Shown piece by piece: positions 25,801-34,900 of a stretch of DNA of 64,000 bases. The stretch is from NCBI GenBank assembly GCA_021014325.1, contig CM037472.1:19701063-19765062 (forward strand), given 5' to 3'. Origin of the DNA: Plazaster borealis. Taxonomy: Eukaryota > Echinodermata > Asteroidea > Forcipulatida > Labidiasteridae. Position 1 is the stretch's first letter. Each line of letters begins with the position of its first letter. The notes below the pieces were generated by a model. It searched no databases, was not told where the DNA came from, and worked only from the letters and a program-made list of their open reading frames with translations. A program made the position numbers and the translations under genes.

Positions 25801-28529
25801 TCTATGGCATTCCACACACGAGGACCAAAAAGCGGATTGTGTTCAAAGAGTAAGTGGTGCGAGTGAATGGAACATAAAGATTAGTGCAGGATCTAGTGGA
25901 GTAGCTGTGAGTTTGTTTAACAGACGTGAAGAAGGAAGAGATGACGTCGGGAAGAAGATTTTTATTGAATTTAAACATAAATATCCCAGTATGGAGCTTA
26001 TTAATATCAGCGACAGTGAGAGTGTGCAATTGTGCGAAAAGAGGTGCTGAATGTTCTCTGTAAGATGAGAAAGTACACATGGGAATAGCCCTTTTATGAG
26101 AAATAGCCACAGAGCGCAACCTAGTAGTATTCACACCTGCCCAGACAATGTTACAGTAATTTAGAATGTGGGTTTTAGTCATAGCCATGTGAGTAGTTTT
26201 AATTTTCTTGTTTTGGCGGTTGAGGGACTCTAGAATCATGAAACGTAATCATATTAATAAAAATACATCTATATGTAACCCCAAATCTATTTCATACATA
26301 TTCTCAGGCGCTTTACATTTCAGCATAAAAGATAATTACATCAAACTAAATTAAAAGATAATCCCACAAACAACACAGGCCAACAATTTATACACATGTA
26401 GAAACAACAATATAAATTTTGGTTTTTACCCATACACCGATGTGTGTTAGCACTGTATACTCAGTACTTTCCCGAGTCCTGTGAAAAAATATCACAGGCT
26501 TATTACTCGGGTGGGATTCGAACCCACGACCCTTGCAATTCTAGAGCAGTGTCTTACCAACTAGACTACCGAGATTGCCCGGTAGCTAGAGGCAGTTCGA
26601 ATCCTATGTTTTGGCAGCGGGTACCGCAACGATTATAATAGATGTTAAATTTGTTAAATTGTATTCTTCCACACCAATATTAGAAGGATTTGGGAAGTTA
26701 TGGGCCCAATATCATAGAGCTGCTTAAGCACAAAAAGTAGCTAAGCACAACAAAATTATGCTTACCAGACTAAGGTTACCAGCCAAACTACCATGTCACA
26801 TGTACAATTTGTGACTGGTATCCTGCTCATTTCTGCTAAGCAAAAAATTGTTATAGCAATATTTTCTGCTTGAGCAGCTCTATGAAATTGGGCCACGGTT
26901 TGTTACCTGTGAAAGAAAAGTTTCTCTTTGATTTTGAATCAGATAATGATTTCTCTTTGAAGGTGGCAAAGTTAGCTCTTGTTCCACCCAAACGTAAATA
27001 TGATGGTGAGAGTCCCTTGGCAAGAGTTTGGAGTAATACAGAGCTGTGAGGAATTAAAAATTAAAAGATACTGTGTAGTTTTGGAAACTTCAACCAATCT
27101 CTTTTAAAGGTATTGTACACTTTTGGTAACAGCTCAAAATCAGTGTCCACATTTTTTGTGATTCAACATACGCATGAACAAACAAACTTGTGAAAGTTTG
27201 AGCTTAATATTGGTCATCGAGGTCACAAGAAAATAGTGAAAAGAGACCTTATGTGTTTTCTGTTTTTTCAAATTGTCCCGCGTGATAAAAACTATTGTTT
27301 TACTCATTTCTCAGAAACGATAGCATTTTAGGCAGAAATATTTTAAGGAACCTTTTCTACCATTACTTACTTTAATCTGTGAATCTGTGAATCTGTGAAC
27401 ATTGTGTTTTTCTATCTTACCAATAGTGTACAGGGCCTTTAAAGGTATACTTTAGCCTAAAGATTTTTAAAACCTATTTCGGGTTGAGAGCTATTTGTTT
27501 GCTTTTCCTTTTCAAGACCAAATACGACAATAATTTCCCCCCTTTTGGCTTCATCCATGTTCTTTCAAATATGATACAATAGATAGTTCCCAATAGACGC
27601 CATCTTACAGGCAAATTGCATTTGCCCCTCCCTCTGCCAAGCAAACCTGTAGGCTTACTTGGGTGACACTATAACTAGTGGAACCTTCCCTTATTTGTGT
27701 AATTCCTGGGGTTACTCCCTCACTAAAAAGTTTTAAGGCCTCTCCGTCAGAGTTGGGCAGGCAGGAAGGGGAGGGGGCTTCAACTTGGAAATTCTTTACC
27801 TCAGGTTAACATTGTGCCAGTGAAATCTTAAGTCTCCGATGGTCCAAGCAACTGACAGGTACCTCTCATCTGTGACATGAATAAGGTGACTTTTATCGAC
27901 GGACACCTTCACATCTTCCAGCAGGTCTTCAGAAAATTTATATCTGTGCAAAAACAATAATGGAAATAATATTTCATGTAGACAGAGTTCGCAAGAAACA
28001 ATCCAGGAGAGGTGAAAATTGCTAAATTTTTATAAAGCATGTCTTTTCCTTCTAAAAGTAAAAAAGAATGAGATCATCAGGTCATCACACTACAATCCGT
28101 CTCCCAATTCGGTTTGTTCCGCAGTCAAGACCTCCCCCCTCTTGCTGACAGACCTTTAGATTTCAGTCTCCAGACTTTCTGTTCTTGGTCTATTCTTGAC
28201 TACAGTCTCAAACCTGCAGGCTTTGGTGTTTTCTGCCTTGATCTGTGACTCGTTAATCCTGAAATCAGTGTAGCTGCAAATTGTGGCACTTGGTCATATC
28301 CCGCCTTAGACCTAAAGCGCTATGATGGACCGAACGTTAAAATGTTGAGTTTTGTTACTCGCCTTTTTTTGACATTGACATTTTTACCCAGTCAACTACA
28401 ATGTTGTGTTATTTACCTGTTTTCCTGTACTGTAGCTGCATAACATGGACAGACTACAAGGAAAATAACAATGACAGATGCACAAAGTCGGATCACTACA
28501 GGGGAGTGGCTCTTAAAAGATGACATCAT
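13888..28529 (-). CDS. HPSE: heparanase-like endo-beta-glucuronidase (GH79), complete, 10 exons
   Basis: Exons, high to low: 28529-28417, 27943-27800, 27043-26907, 25219-25043, 23585-23402, 22405-22154, 20860-20746, 17718-17606, 15521-15369, 14047-13888. They join in phase to 515 codons with GT/AG at every junction. The family cleaves heparan sulfate in lysosomes and matrix. Residues about 11-31 form a signal peptide. LAKGLSPSYLRLGGT (exon 3) and FIFDVNALW (exon 4) are family blocks. The acid/base Glu is E191 in GNEPNSY, its codon split between exons 4 and 5. The nucleophile is E315 in WLTETGDS. Heparanase-2 lacks the nucleophile, so this enzyme is probably active. Human HPSE has a roughly 50-residue linker after the RLGGT region that is excised on maturation; here exon 3 joins exon 4 directly without it. 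The C-terminal domain (MVNDRQFPELRP) looks as close to HPSE2 as to HPSE, which suggests an ancestral-type gene. Confidence 0.92.
14082..14488. mobile_element. TTAA MITE, subfamily A, next to heparanase exon 10 acceptor
   Basis: Bounded by TTAG (14082) and TTAA (14485), with ends AGGGATTGTATACGTTTGG and CCAAACGTATACAG. The central inverted repeat TCTGAGAAACGTTAC/GTAACGCTTCTCAGA (14281-14315) has one mismatch. The element ends 35 bp from the last heparanase exon. On the minus strand its edge creates CTAAC, a good branch-point match. Confidence 0.75.
14757..14795. repeat. short degenerate TTAGGG-like tract
   Basis: The tract reads GAGTTAGGGTTGGGGTTAG then TGTTAGGATTAGG, a few imperfect telomere-type hexamers. 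It is too short and diverged to be more than an interstitial telomere-like microsatellite. It lies in heparanase intron 9. Confidence 0.5.
15869..16345. repeat. ~200-bp tandem repeat ending in (GGAC)n
   Basis: The block ACAAAAAGTCTCAATGCGGA followed by TGGCCGGACAGAAGCTG recurs at about 15880, 16097 and 16287. The third unit runs into a (GGAC)n microsatellite (about 16303-16345). It lies in heparanase intron 8. Flanking phrases (GCAGCTCGCC and GGCGAGCTGCC near 15731 and 16386) are inverted and may be the ends of one repeat element. Confidence 0.7.
16830..17500. other. GC-rich patch of unknown origin in heparanase intron 8
   Basis: Composition is clearly more GC-rich than the flanks, with long open stretches on the plus strand (16803-17027, 17046-17294, 17120-17359). 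No conserved protein motif is recognisable in any frame. It could be a fragment of a mobile element with different base composition. It contains no heparanase exon; the coding exon is at 17606-17718. Confidence 0.35.
17554..17632 (-). repeat. local duplication of the heparanase exon 8 donor region
   Basis: The end of exon 8 plus its donor (CTACGCCCACTGCACCC..AAG then GTATAT) has a diverged copy about 52 bp downstream in the intron (CTATGCCCACTACACCCC..AAG then GTATGT, boundary at 17554). The second donor, GTATGT, looks at least as strong as the first. Using it would add 52 nt and a TAA stop within a few codons. Confidence 0.6.
18341..18557 (-). repeat. 3' LTR of the gag-only element
   Basis: 217 bp, TGTAGTATCC..GATATTACA on the minus strand. 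It is preceded by the purine tract at 18558-18571. It differs from the 5' LTR at about two adjacent-region positions (CTCATG versus CTAGTG on the plus strand near 18534). Confidence 0.92.
18925..19105 (-). repeat. ~30-bp tandem repeat between gag and the 3' LTR
   Basis: About six units of the type TTGGTGTTGTTGTTAACACG then CTTGCATC. Each carries an internal inverted pair (GTGTT..AACAC), so each unit can form a small hairpin. It sits in the 3' non-coding part of the retrotransposon. Its position between the gag stop and the purine tract suggests an RNA packaging or stability role, but that is conjecture. Confidence 0.8.
19112..19969 (-). CDS. Gag-like protein of an LTR retrotransposon (285 aa)
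   Basis: The intact frame starts MAQFTIPAPPPLDMAD shortly after the 5' LTR. Its middle resembles the helical capsid-type region of Ty3-like Gag (ERYLFNRR and FVTALKNLAETC, residues about 97-133). Two CCHC-type zinc knuckles follow at about residues 216-250: CFNCGGAYPHTGEC and CSFCHKRNHFAKFC. The C-terminus is Gln-rich, then acidic. No pol frame follows, so mobility would need proteins supplied in trans. A 164-codon frame on the same strand (19051-19545) is a shadow. The intact frame fits a recent insertion. Confidence 0.85.
   Translation of the reverse strand: MAQFTIPAPPPLDMADRNLAMSWKKFAQNFNNFAIATRIHDKDDTLRVATLLSVIGQGAVDTYNTFTWDEESDSQNFDTVFEKFATLCQGKKNTTYERYLFNRRSQQDGEPIDVFVTALKNLAETCEFGDLKASLIRDRIILGIADHGIQKRLLRDADLTLDKTITIIRTTTTASTQLSHMAGNEQSRVYAVKSQSRQRPTYSTSETGTKSAAICFNCGGAYPHTGECPAYGETCSFCHKRNHFAKFCRGKKEQGQQQLQANAISDKPRYTAAPGSDTSDEDYLF
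20015..20231 (-). repeat. 5' LTR of the gag-only element
   Basis: 217 bp with TG..CA ends on the minus strand, directly followed by the primer-binding region TTGGCGACGAGGATAC and then the gag ATG at 19969. It should contain the element's promoter. Confidence 0.92.
22742..22906. repeat. foldback element with nested palindrome
   Basis: The outer ends are GGGAATAAAA and TTTTATTCCC, then CGGTCGCCAACCGTTTAAAAC against GTTTTAAACAGCTGG with nearby CGCCACCG. Inside are GCAGGGTC/GACCCT and GATAAAGGAC..GTCCTTTATC. It lies in heparanase intron 5. Confidence 0.7.
22930..23150 (-). mobile_element. tRNA-derived SINE (family 2), degraded
   Basis: The minus strand has a B-box-like CTGGGCTCGAATCCCACC preceded by a tRNA-like 5' half. 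It matches the copy at 26425-26640 throughout, including CATACACCGA and the GTGGGTACCGCA end. It lies in a heparanase intron, in the same orientation as the gene. Confidence 0.65.
24114..24440. mobile_element. partial or diverged TTAA MITE
   Basis: Starts TTAA then AGGTAGGGTCTTAGATTGG, and shares ACTTACTTGGTGAAAAACAC with subfamily A. An internal inverted pair GCGGTTGGTAACCGC lies at about 24301-24318. The right end is not clear. A 40-bp fragment of the same end is present at 53031-53070. Confidence 0.45.
24519..24960. mobile_element. GTGCAAGTCT-family element, long copy
   Basis: Begins AGACTGTGCAAGTCTTGTGC and continues ATTCAAACTTCCGGGACCA. Further in, it matches 39745-39960 (AAATGGGGTTTCTAA, GTTTTAATTTTGTTTCAAT). 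The short form at 59194-59338 has both inverted ends. Confidence 0.55.
25370..26245 (-). mobile_element. CR1-like LINE 3' remnant
   Basis: The minus-strand frame at 25802-26239 shows LINE reverse transcriptase C-terminal hallmarks: NYCNIVWAGVNTTRL, SHKRAIPMCTFSSYREH, SAPLFAQL and FMFKFNKNLLPDV. After a frameshift near 25815 a second frame gives GPRVWNAIDERIRS and FKRDIISHYL. The end near 25370 (CAATTCAAGAATACATTTAT) is a typical 3' tail region. It is 5' truncated and dead. It lies in heparanase intron 3, in the same orientation as the gene. Confidence 0.8.
26425..26640 (-). mobile_element. tRNA-derived SINE (family 2)
   Basis: The minus strand reads GGCAATCTCGGTAGTCTAGT..GTGGGTTCGAATCCCACCC, a tRNA-like head with A- and B-box promoter elements. 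The body (ATCACAGG, CATACACCGATG) is shared with 22930-23150. It is not a functional tRNA, since the head continues into the SINE body without a CCA-type boundary. Confidence 0.75.
26702..26894. mobile_element. GGGCCC-ended MITE
   Basis: The terminal inverted repeats are GGGCCCAATATCATAGAGCT then GCTTAAGCA, and TGCTTGAGCAGCTCTATGAA then ATTGGGCC. Further copies: 33869-34054, a left end near 11410 and a diverged internal part at 44095-44250. No coding capacity. Confidence 0.8.
27104..27442. mobile_element. TTAA-flanked MITE, subfamily B, diverged
   Basis: TTAA at 27104 and 27439, ends AGGTATTGTACACTTTTGG and AGTGTACAGGGCCT. The body (TTGGTCATCGAGGTCACAAG) matches subfamily B, but the central palindrome of the other copies is absent. 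It lies in heparanase intron 2. Confidence 0.7.
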
Positions 28530-29285
28530 GTCAAAGGAAGAAACAAACCTGAAGAAAGAAAAGGATAAGATTAAAAGTTTGCCTAAATAATATTTTAATA
28601 CCAATAGGCTAATAACGGAAAAATTGTTTTATATAAATTAATTCTGATACGAAACAGAAAGTAATATGCCATTTTGTAATATGGTGGACTCATTCTATGC
28701 TATGACACTATTACTATAGTCTTCTGCCTGTATACACCCAAAGTGCACTCCTACAGTATCCACCATTATCTTAAAAAGGCTAATACAGGCTGTTTTTCAT
28801 GAATTTCATGACTGTCATGAATTTTTCTAACTGTTAAAAAGAAGGTCAAATATTTTTCTCCTAAGAATAATTTTGTATTCACAATCCAACACTTCTGCGT
28901 TCATTTCTTGACAGCTGTGATTAATAGCCTTTGGCAAATGTTTAGCATCAGTTTTTGCAGACTCACAGAATTATTGCTCGAACAAACATTCCAATCAATA
29001 CTAAAGGGTCTGTATACATTTGGTAATGACTCTGAAAATTAATGGCAATAAAAACTAACTTGGTCAAAAGTGCAGCCGCTTTGGACTATAAATAATGCAT
29101 TTTGAGAAACTGTTCACTCACTAAATAGTTAGAATACTTAAACCAGTTCACTTAGAATGACTAGATCATTACAAACCAATGTTGTAAAATAAGAATTGGA
29201 AATGACAAATGATAAAACACAAATGTAATAGTATTAAAAGTAAACAATAGTTCTGTTCACTACATCGTACAATTACAAACAAAAA

Positions 29286-29303
29286 CATGGAGGTACCTCC
29301 ATG
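29286..29303. repeat. 18-bp perfect palindrome CATGGAGGTACCTCCATG
   Basis: The two halves are exact inverted copies with no spacer. They belong to the CATGGAGG(T/A)A motif group also seen near 1873, 2201, 7286, 7481-7535, 11386, 18689 and 32617-32663. Confidence 0.85.
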
Positions 29304-29394
29304 AGTCCATGTTACAAACAAGTGACATGCTGTTTAAATTTTAGTTTAGGATCAGTTCTGGTTTTTGTTTTACACCAATACCCGTTGCCCCTTC

Positions 29395-29580
29395 TCCAGG
29401 AAAGACTTCTTCTCCATTATTTCCGAATGGAACAACCTCTCTTCACATGTGGTGAACGCAGCCTCAACTAACCTGTTCAAAAACCGAATTGATAAATACT
29501 GGAAAGAAATTGGATATGGGGTCATAAAGGTTTAACCTATTCATTCCCATCAATCTAAGTAAGTAAGTAAGTAAGAATGT
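29395..29580 (+). mobile_element. extreme 3' end of a LINE with (AAGT)n tail
   Basis: The plus-strand translation gives SEWNNLSSHVVNAASTNLFK then NRIDKYWKE before a stop, the signature last block of many CR1/L2-type ORF2 proteins. It is followed by a short 3' UTR and an (AAGT)n tail at about 29561-29577. The rest of the element is missing. Confidence 0.75.
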
Positions 29581-29905
29581 CTTTTAATAATTTTAAAAGG
29601 ATATTAATTTATTACCTGTATCACATTTGTAATAATTGGCAGCATCCGGCTGAAAAGCCGTCAATTCAGAATCCGGAGACGAATTCCCATTTCCTTGAAT
29701 CCCTGGTAATATGCAACAAGCAGTGGCTATGGTGTTATTGCTGACAGAATACCCGCGTTAATAATTGCAGCGCATGATGATGCAGTACACAATGCAATGC
29801 AATGATGCTTTTATCAGATAAGATAATGCAGTACGTTCATAGAGCAATGGTACATTCAATCATTAGCAGCTGCATAATGTGGAGCAAAGATCGTATACAC
29901 CAATT

Positions 29906-30144
29906 CTTCGCCGATCTTGAACTCTTGGTGGCAGCAGTAAAGGCCTCCATTACTGCGGTGGTACCTGGGTGGTACTGTGCTGCCTATCGATGAGCTTAAG
30001 GGCTGGGCTACACTAGTTAATTTATAAATGGTTATATGTAAATAATGGTTGTTTATAAATAATAGTTACAGAAGTGGCAAGGTCGTACCACCGCAGTACC
30101 GCCGCAGTTTGTCTGCTGCCACCAAGAGTTCAAGATCGGTGAAG
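29906..30144. repeat. foldback with 32-bp arms
   Basis: CTTCGCCGATCTTGAACTCT then TGGTGGCAGCAG (29906-29937) is mirrored at 30113-30144 with one mismatch. Inner segments rich in GGTGGTAC/GTACCACC are also partly inverted. It lies about 1.9 kb upstream of AHSA1. Confidence 0.8.
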
Positions 30145-31027
30145 GATGTGGAGAGTGTGCGGCAGGCGGAGCGCGAGGAAGGAATCATAATGGACTGTGC
30201 AAGTCTAGCGCGTATTCAAACATCTGAACATTGGGGCCCGTGAATTTGTTTCCTTCACGCAATGTGCGTGAGAGTCGACCAAAGTGGTCCCAAAATGATC
30301 GGATACACGACGTATGTGGTGGCCATCTAGGCCTACACAATAATCACGAACACTAGTGTGCTAAACGTTAATATTCCTCCGCGTATAATATGACGATCGG
30401 ATCATCGGAATCGTTTAACACTCTCGCAAACCTAGAGCAACGATTGGTTAAAAGTTTGACCTAAAATTGCACACCGTCCGCTGTTGCTTAGCAACGGAAC
30501 AATGTTTTCGCTCGTTTTCGGCAGAAACTTCCTCCCCCCCGGAAGTAAAGACTGGTGTTGTTCTTTTCGCACCAGTGGCAAGATGCTGGCTTTGAGCCAA
30601 GAAATACACAGATTGCGTTGTGTGTGTTTAGACAGACACCATGGACAGATCCATGTGGGGAGGTAGAAAATTCTACTCCATGGACAGACCAAATTAATGC
30701 TGAGTTCAGAGTGAGTGAGCAACGAAGAAGTTGTTGTTCTAGGATAAGACGAAATTTGACTTTTCGTTTGATTTCTGTCTGCGTTTAGCTAGCTGCAGAG
30801 CAAACAATTAGGACCCGTTGGCAGTACGTTACATTAATATATTTTTCTCATTGCCATGATTTAGCAACCTGTCCCTCCATGCTTCTATATCAACATTGGA
30901 CAGATCTTATCTTCCTCTCGCTTGTCTCTTTTGCACTCATCAATCATTCATAGAGAAAGTCCTTGTCATGCCACACGCGCGTCCTATATTATGCTCAAAA
31001 ATAGGCTACATAATTGCGATTTGTTGT

Positions 31028-31477
31028 TTAAAGACACTGGACACCTTTGGTAATTGTCAAAGACCAGTCTTCTCACTTGGTGTATCTCAACATATGCACA
31101 AAATAACAAACCTGTGAAAATTTGAACTCAATTGGTCATCGAAGTTTCGAGAAAATAATGGAAGAAAAAAACACCCTTGTCACACGAATTTGTGTGCTTT
31201 CAGATGTGATTTCGAGACCTCACGGGTGAGGTCTCGAAATGAATTCAAATATATTACTGAGAAATTACTTTTTTTTTCTCAAAAACGACGTTACTTCAGC
31301 AGGGAGCCGTTTCTCACAATGTTTTATATATACTATCAACAGCTCTCCATTGATCGTTACCAAGTAAGTTTTTATGCTAACAATTATTTTGAGTAATTAC
31401 CAAAGATCGTATAGCGCCGTAGCGCCTACGGCGCTATACGATCTGTGGTAATTACCAATAGTGTCCAGTGCTTTTAA
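31028..31477. mobile_element. TTAA-flanked MITE, subfamily B, with two unusual palindromes
   Basis: TTAA at 31028 and 31474; ends AGACACTGGACACCTTTGG and AGTGTCCAGTGCT. It carries a 15-bp perfect inverted repeat ATTTCGAGACCTCAC (31209-31240), and near its right end a 63-bp palindrome (31393-31455) with 30-bp arms and one mismatch. The element lies about 0.5 kb upstream of the AHSA1 start codon. Confidence 0.8.
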
Positions 31478-31995
31478 CAATTATGGCAATACATATCTCA
31501 AGATACAAATGCATATAGTATACAATCTTTTTTCATGACTGAAAAGGGGTCAGCTGGATCATGGACTTATGCAAATTTTCCCCTTTCAAAACAAAGTTAG
31601 TATTTTACCACCCTCACCCGGCCCCTCCTCAAAATGCTCCGCCCCTAGCCCTCCGTTATTTTTCGTAGGAGGAAATGTTTGCATGCGAAAAAATAAAATG
31701 ACTAAAAAGTCATGTGGGAAATTGTGCACCAGCCTAAGTGCATTTTGTGTACATTTTTCATAGATGTCGGCTAGTACGAACTTTGTACGAAAACTGGTAC
31801 CCGTGTAAGAGGAATAAACGAGAAGCGTATTCCCGTACGATGAATGCGGTATGGGTTTGGTGATTACCAGTTTTAAGTCCACTTGATTTGTGTGTACTGA
31901 CTGCTGTTCATGGTTCAATCAAATTCGAGAAATTTCGAGGGTTTCTGTTCCGTCTAAAATACTCCCTCAGTCATTTTCGGTTCATTCTATACACA

Positions 31996-34900
31996 ATGGC
32001 CAAGTGGGGAGAAGGAGACCCAAGATGGATCGTAGAGGAGCGATCGGACGCCACAAATGTCAACAACTGGCACTGGTAAGTATGGATTTGTCGGCCCTTT
32101 CTAAATTCTAGTTTCTTGGAGTCATCCTTCAACTCAAGTTCAGGTTACGTTTAGTGATTAGCTACTGATGACACTGTAATGACCCTTTTTTGTAATTGTA
32201 AGATGCAATAAATGATGATGAAGATCCTACTATAGTGTGTAAAACAAACTTATTTTAGTGAGATGCGCCCTCAACGTAGCAAGAAAAAAGGGGGAAATGA
32301 ATGCCTTATTGACCAACAATTTCCAAGGGATTTTTTATTTTATTTTGTTTATTAAGATTAGAGAATTGGCTGGACGTTATTTTCCTTCTTTGTTTCTCTC
32401 GAAGAGCTGGTAATATATAAATGGTACAGTCATTTATTAGTCAAATCTCATGATGAGTCATAGCACTTTGTGGATTTGTGCACTTTTTAGTTTATATATA
32501 CCGGTAAGTTTTCATTATTAAATTTATTATTATATCTTGGGTCTAGATAGTTGGGATAATCGTAACCCTCATCCTCTCGACGGTTGCAGACCGGACGGTT
32601 ACGATGAGACAGATATGTTTAAACCATGGAGGAAGGTATCTATTCCTTCCTCCATGGTTAAACGCTGGCGAAATGTGCAATTTTGACAATTTTGGCCAGA
32701 CTAGTGACCAGATTTGCCAAATTTTTACCACTTTCAAAAATCATGACACACATTCTAAGAACATACCTTTGAATCAAATTTCTAATGACCTGTGGAGTTT
32801 CTTGTGACCAGTTGAGGTAAGCAGTAGCAGTTGTCATTGTTGTGACGCAAGCAAGGCGATGTGGTGTTTCGAATGGCAAGACTTGGCCTGTTGCCAAGTT
32901 CTCGTTTGCTTACAGGGGCCTTACAAATTTCCTGCTATAGTGCCACGTTAATATTATATTATATTATTATTAAAATGGTTTTGGGATAAAAACACACAAA
33001 ATTGCACCCGCCTTAATCTCCCACAGCATATTGCTCAGAGGTGCCAGAAGCTCAACGGTGACTTTTTAGTCACGAGACTAACATGGTCTATTGTAAACAG
33101 TTCAAATACTCTGGACGCCTTCCGACAAGGTTTTAGCCAGGATTTGGTAAAAGGGTGTCCAAATTTGCTGGAAATTTAAAAACTGGGTGTCCAAATTGTT
33201 CACTTAAAATACACATACATGTAAATGGCAGATAAAACAGGGTGTCCAAATTTAAAACTGGGTGTCCAAAAGACACCCAGACATTTCTCTGGCTAACACT
33301 ATGCCCTCCGATTCTAGGCCGTATGGCTGCGATTGTCCAGGGACATCAAAAGTTGCACAGGGACATCAAACGTTTCCACTAATTACAAGCTTTTACTGCC
33401 TAAATCTTGCCCATAATGTTCACCTAACCTAATCAATTTTTTGTCCAAGTCAACTGGGATTGCGCTCACAATAATCAGACAATTTATAATCTTTGATCAA
33501 CAGGACTGAGAGAGATGTGTCCAGTTGGTCAAAGAAGAAACTTGAGGAACTTCTGGTTGGACTGACAGTAGAAGATGACAAAGGTTTGCTGATTTTCCAT
33601 TATCTTTTATTCTGAATCTGATCCATTTGAATTTTGGAGGAGTATTTCTACCACTAGTACTGATAGCTGTAACCCGTGATCCTCCAGATGGTCATAGACC
33701 GGAGGGCTACAAGACACATTGCATATTTGGAGTACATGTAAATGCAATTTCAGCCATTTCCAGTCATTTCTGTCAGACTTGTGATCAGATTTGCCTGATT
33801 TGTATCGCTTTCATCTCCTTTCATCACCCAGCGAGAAGACAAGATACTTTTCAACCTGTATCATCCCAGGGCCCAATTTCATAGAGCTTCTTAAGCAGAC
33901 AATTTTGCTTAACAACTTTGTGCTTAACACTAAATAGCAGGATACCAGTCAAAGATGGTGCATGCAGCATGGTATTTTGGCTGGTAACCTTATTCTGGTA
34001 AGCATAGTTTTGGTTGTGCTTGGATACTTTTTGTGCTTAAGCAGCTCTATGAAAACACCACAACATGTTATGACTGGAACAGTTTGGTTGGTCATCATTT
34101 GCAGATAAAGCCCATATACTCATGAACATGATCAGAGAATGTTGTTATCGAAACCCAAGGTATGTTGTTGTTTTGATTGCAGGTGAATGTAAGATCGATG
34201 AATTAAACAACATGGAAGGAGAGGCCTCTGCCAGTAACAGAAAAGCAAAACTTATTTTCTTCTATGAGTGGAACATCAAATTGGGATGGAAAGGTATGCC
34301 ATAGTCAGTCTGTTCTTGTCGACATATCTCACCAATATATTGTCCATCAAAGAACCTGTCCGAAATTTACATACCTGCTCCCCAAACTTCAGTCCTTCTC
34401 ATTCTAAGACGCAAACACAGTTGATAAAAACTTGAGCCGGTGGCATTTTTGCTCATGATAAGTGGGTTTGACTGGTTTTTAATCATTCTTGACAATTTCC
34501 ACCAGATTTGATAATTCCAGTGTCATTTATGACAGACATGGCGCATTATAAATGTACGTTATTATTATTTTCAGTTCAAATGTGGTTGAAATCAAAATAC
34601 CAGCCAAACTACCAAAACTTCACTCGACTGATTTTATCACACCATATAAATAAGTAGACCGAAATATGATTGATATAACTTGCTCCATGCCAAGCCAAGG
34701 TTTGTTTAGCTTTGTAGTACAGTCAACTCTCGTTATAACCAAGTCGCTGGGACTGGCCAACTTACCTCTTTATAACAGGAACGTTGTTTTAAGAGGACAG
34801 CAAAGCAAAGGAACACAAAGTTGAAAATCAGATTTTGGACTTCAGAAAGTACTCTTTATAAGAAGAACCTCTTTGTAACAGTGCTCTCTATAACAAGAGC

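Larger units (their letters stand above)
28530..31995. other. divergent intergenic region, heparanase / AHSA1
   Basis: This separates the two start codons and must hold both promoters and 5' UTRs. On the minus strand an acceptor-like TTTCTTCAG ends at about 28550, and a donor (ATACAG then GTAATA) lies near 29616, so a non-coding first heparanase exon above 29616 is possible. Repeats: partial TTAA MITE 29001-29120, LINE end 29395-29580, foldback 29906-30144, a GTGCAAGTCT fragment at 30194-30300, and MITE 31028-31477. No TATA box could be assigned with confidence. Confidence 0.45.

Noticed and set aside
25220..26906. Expected extra heparanase exon matching the human linker
   Set aside because: No candidate with splice sites was found, and exons 3 and 4 already join in phase with conserved sequence on both sides; the space is filled by a LINE and a SINE.
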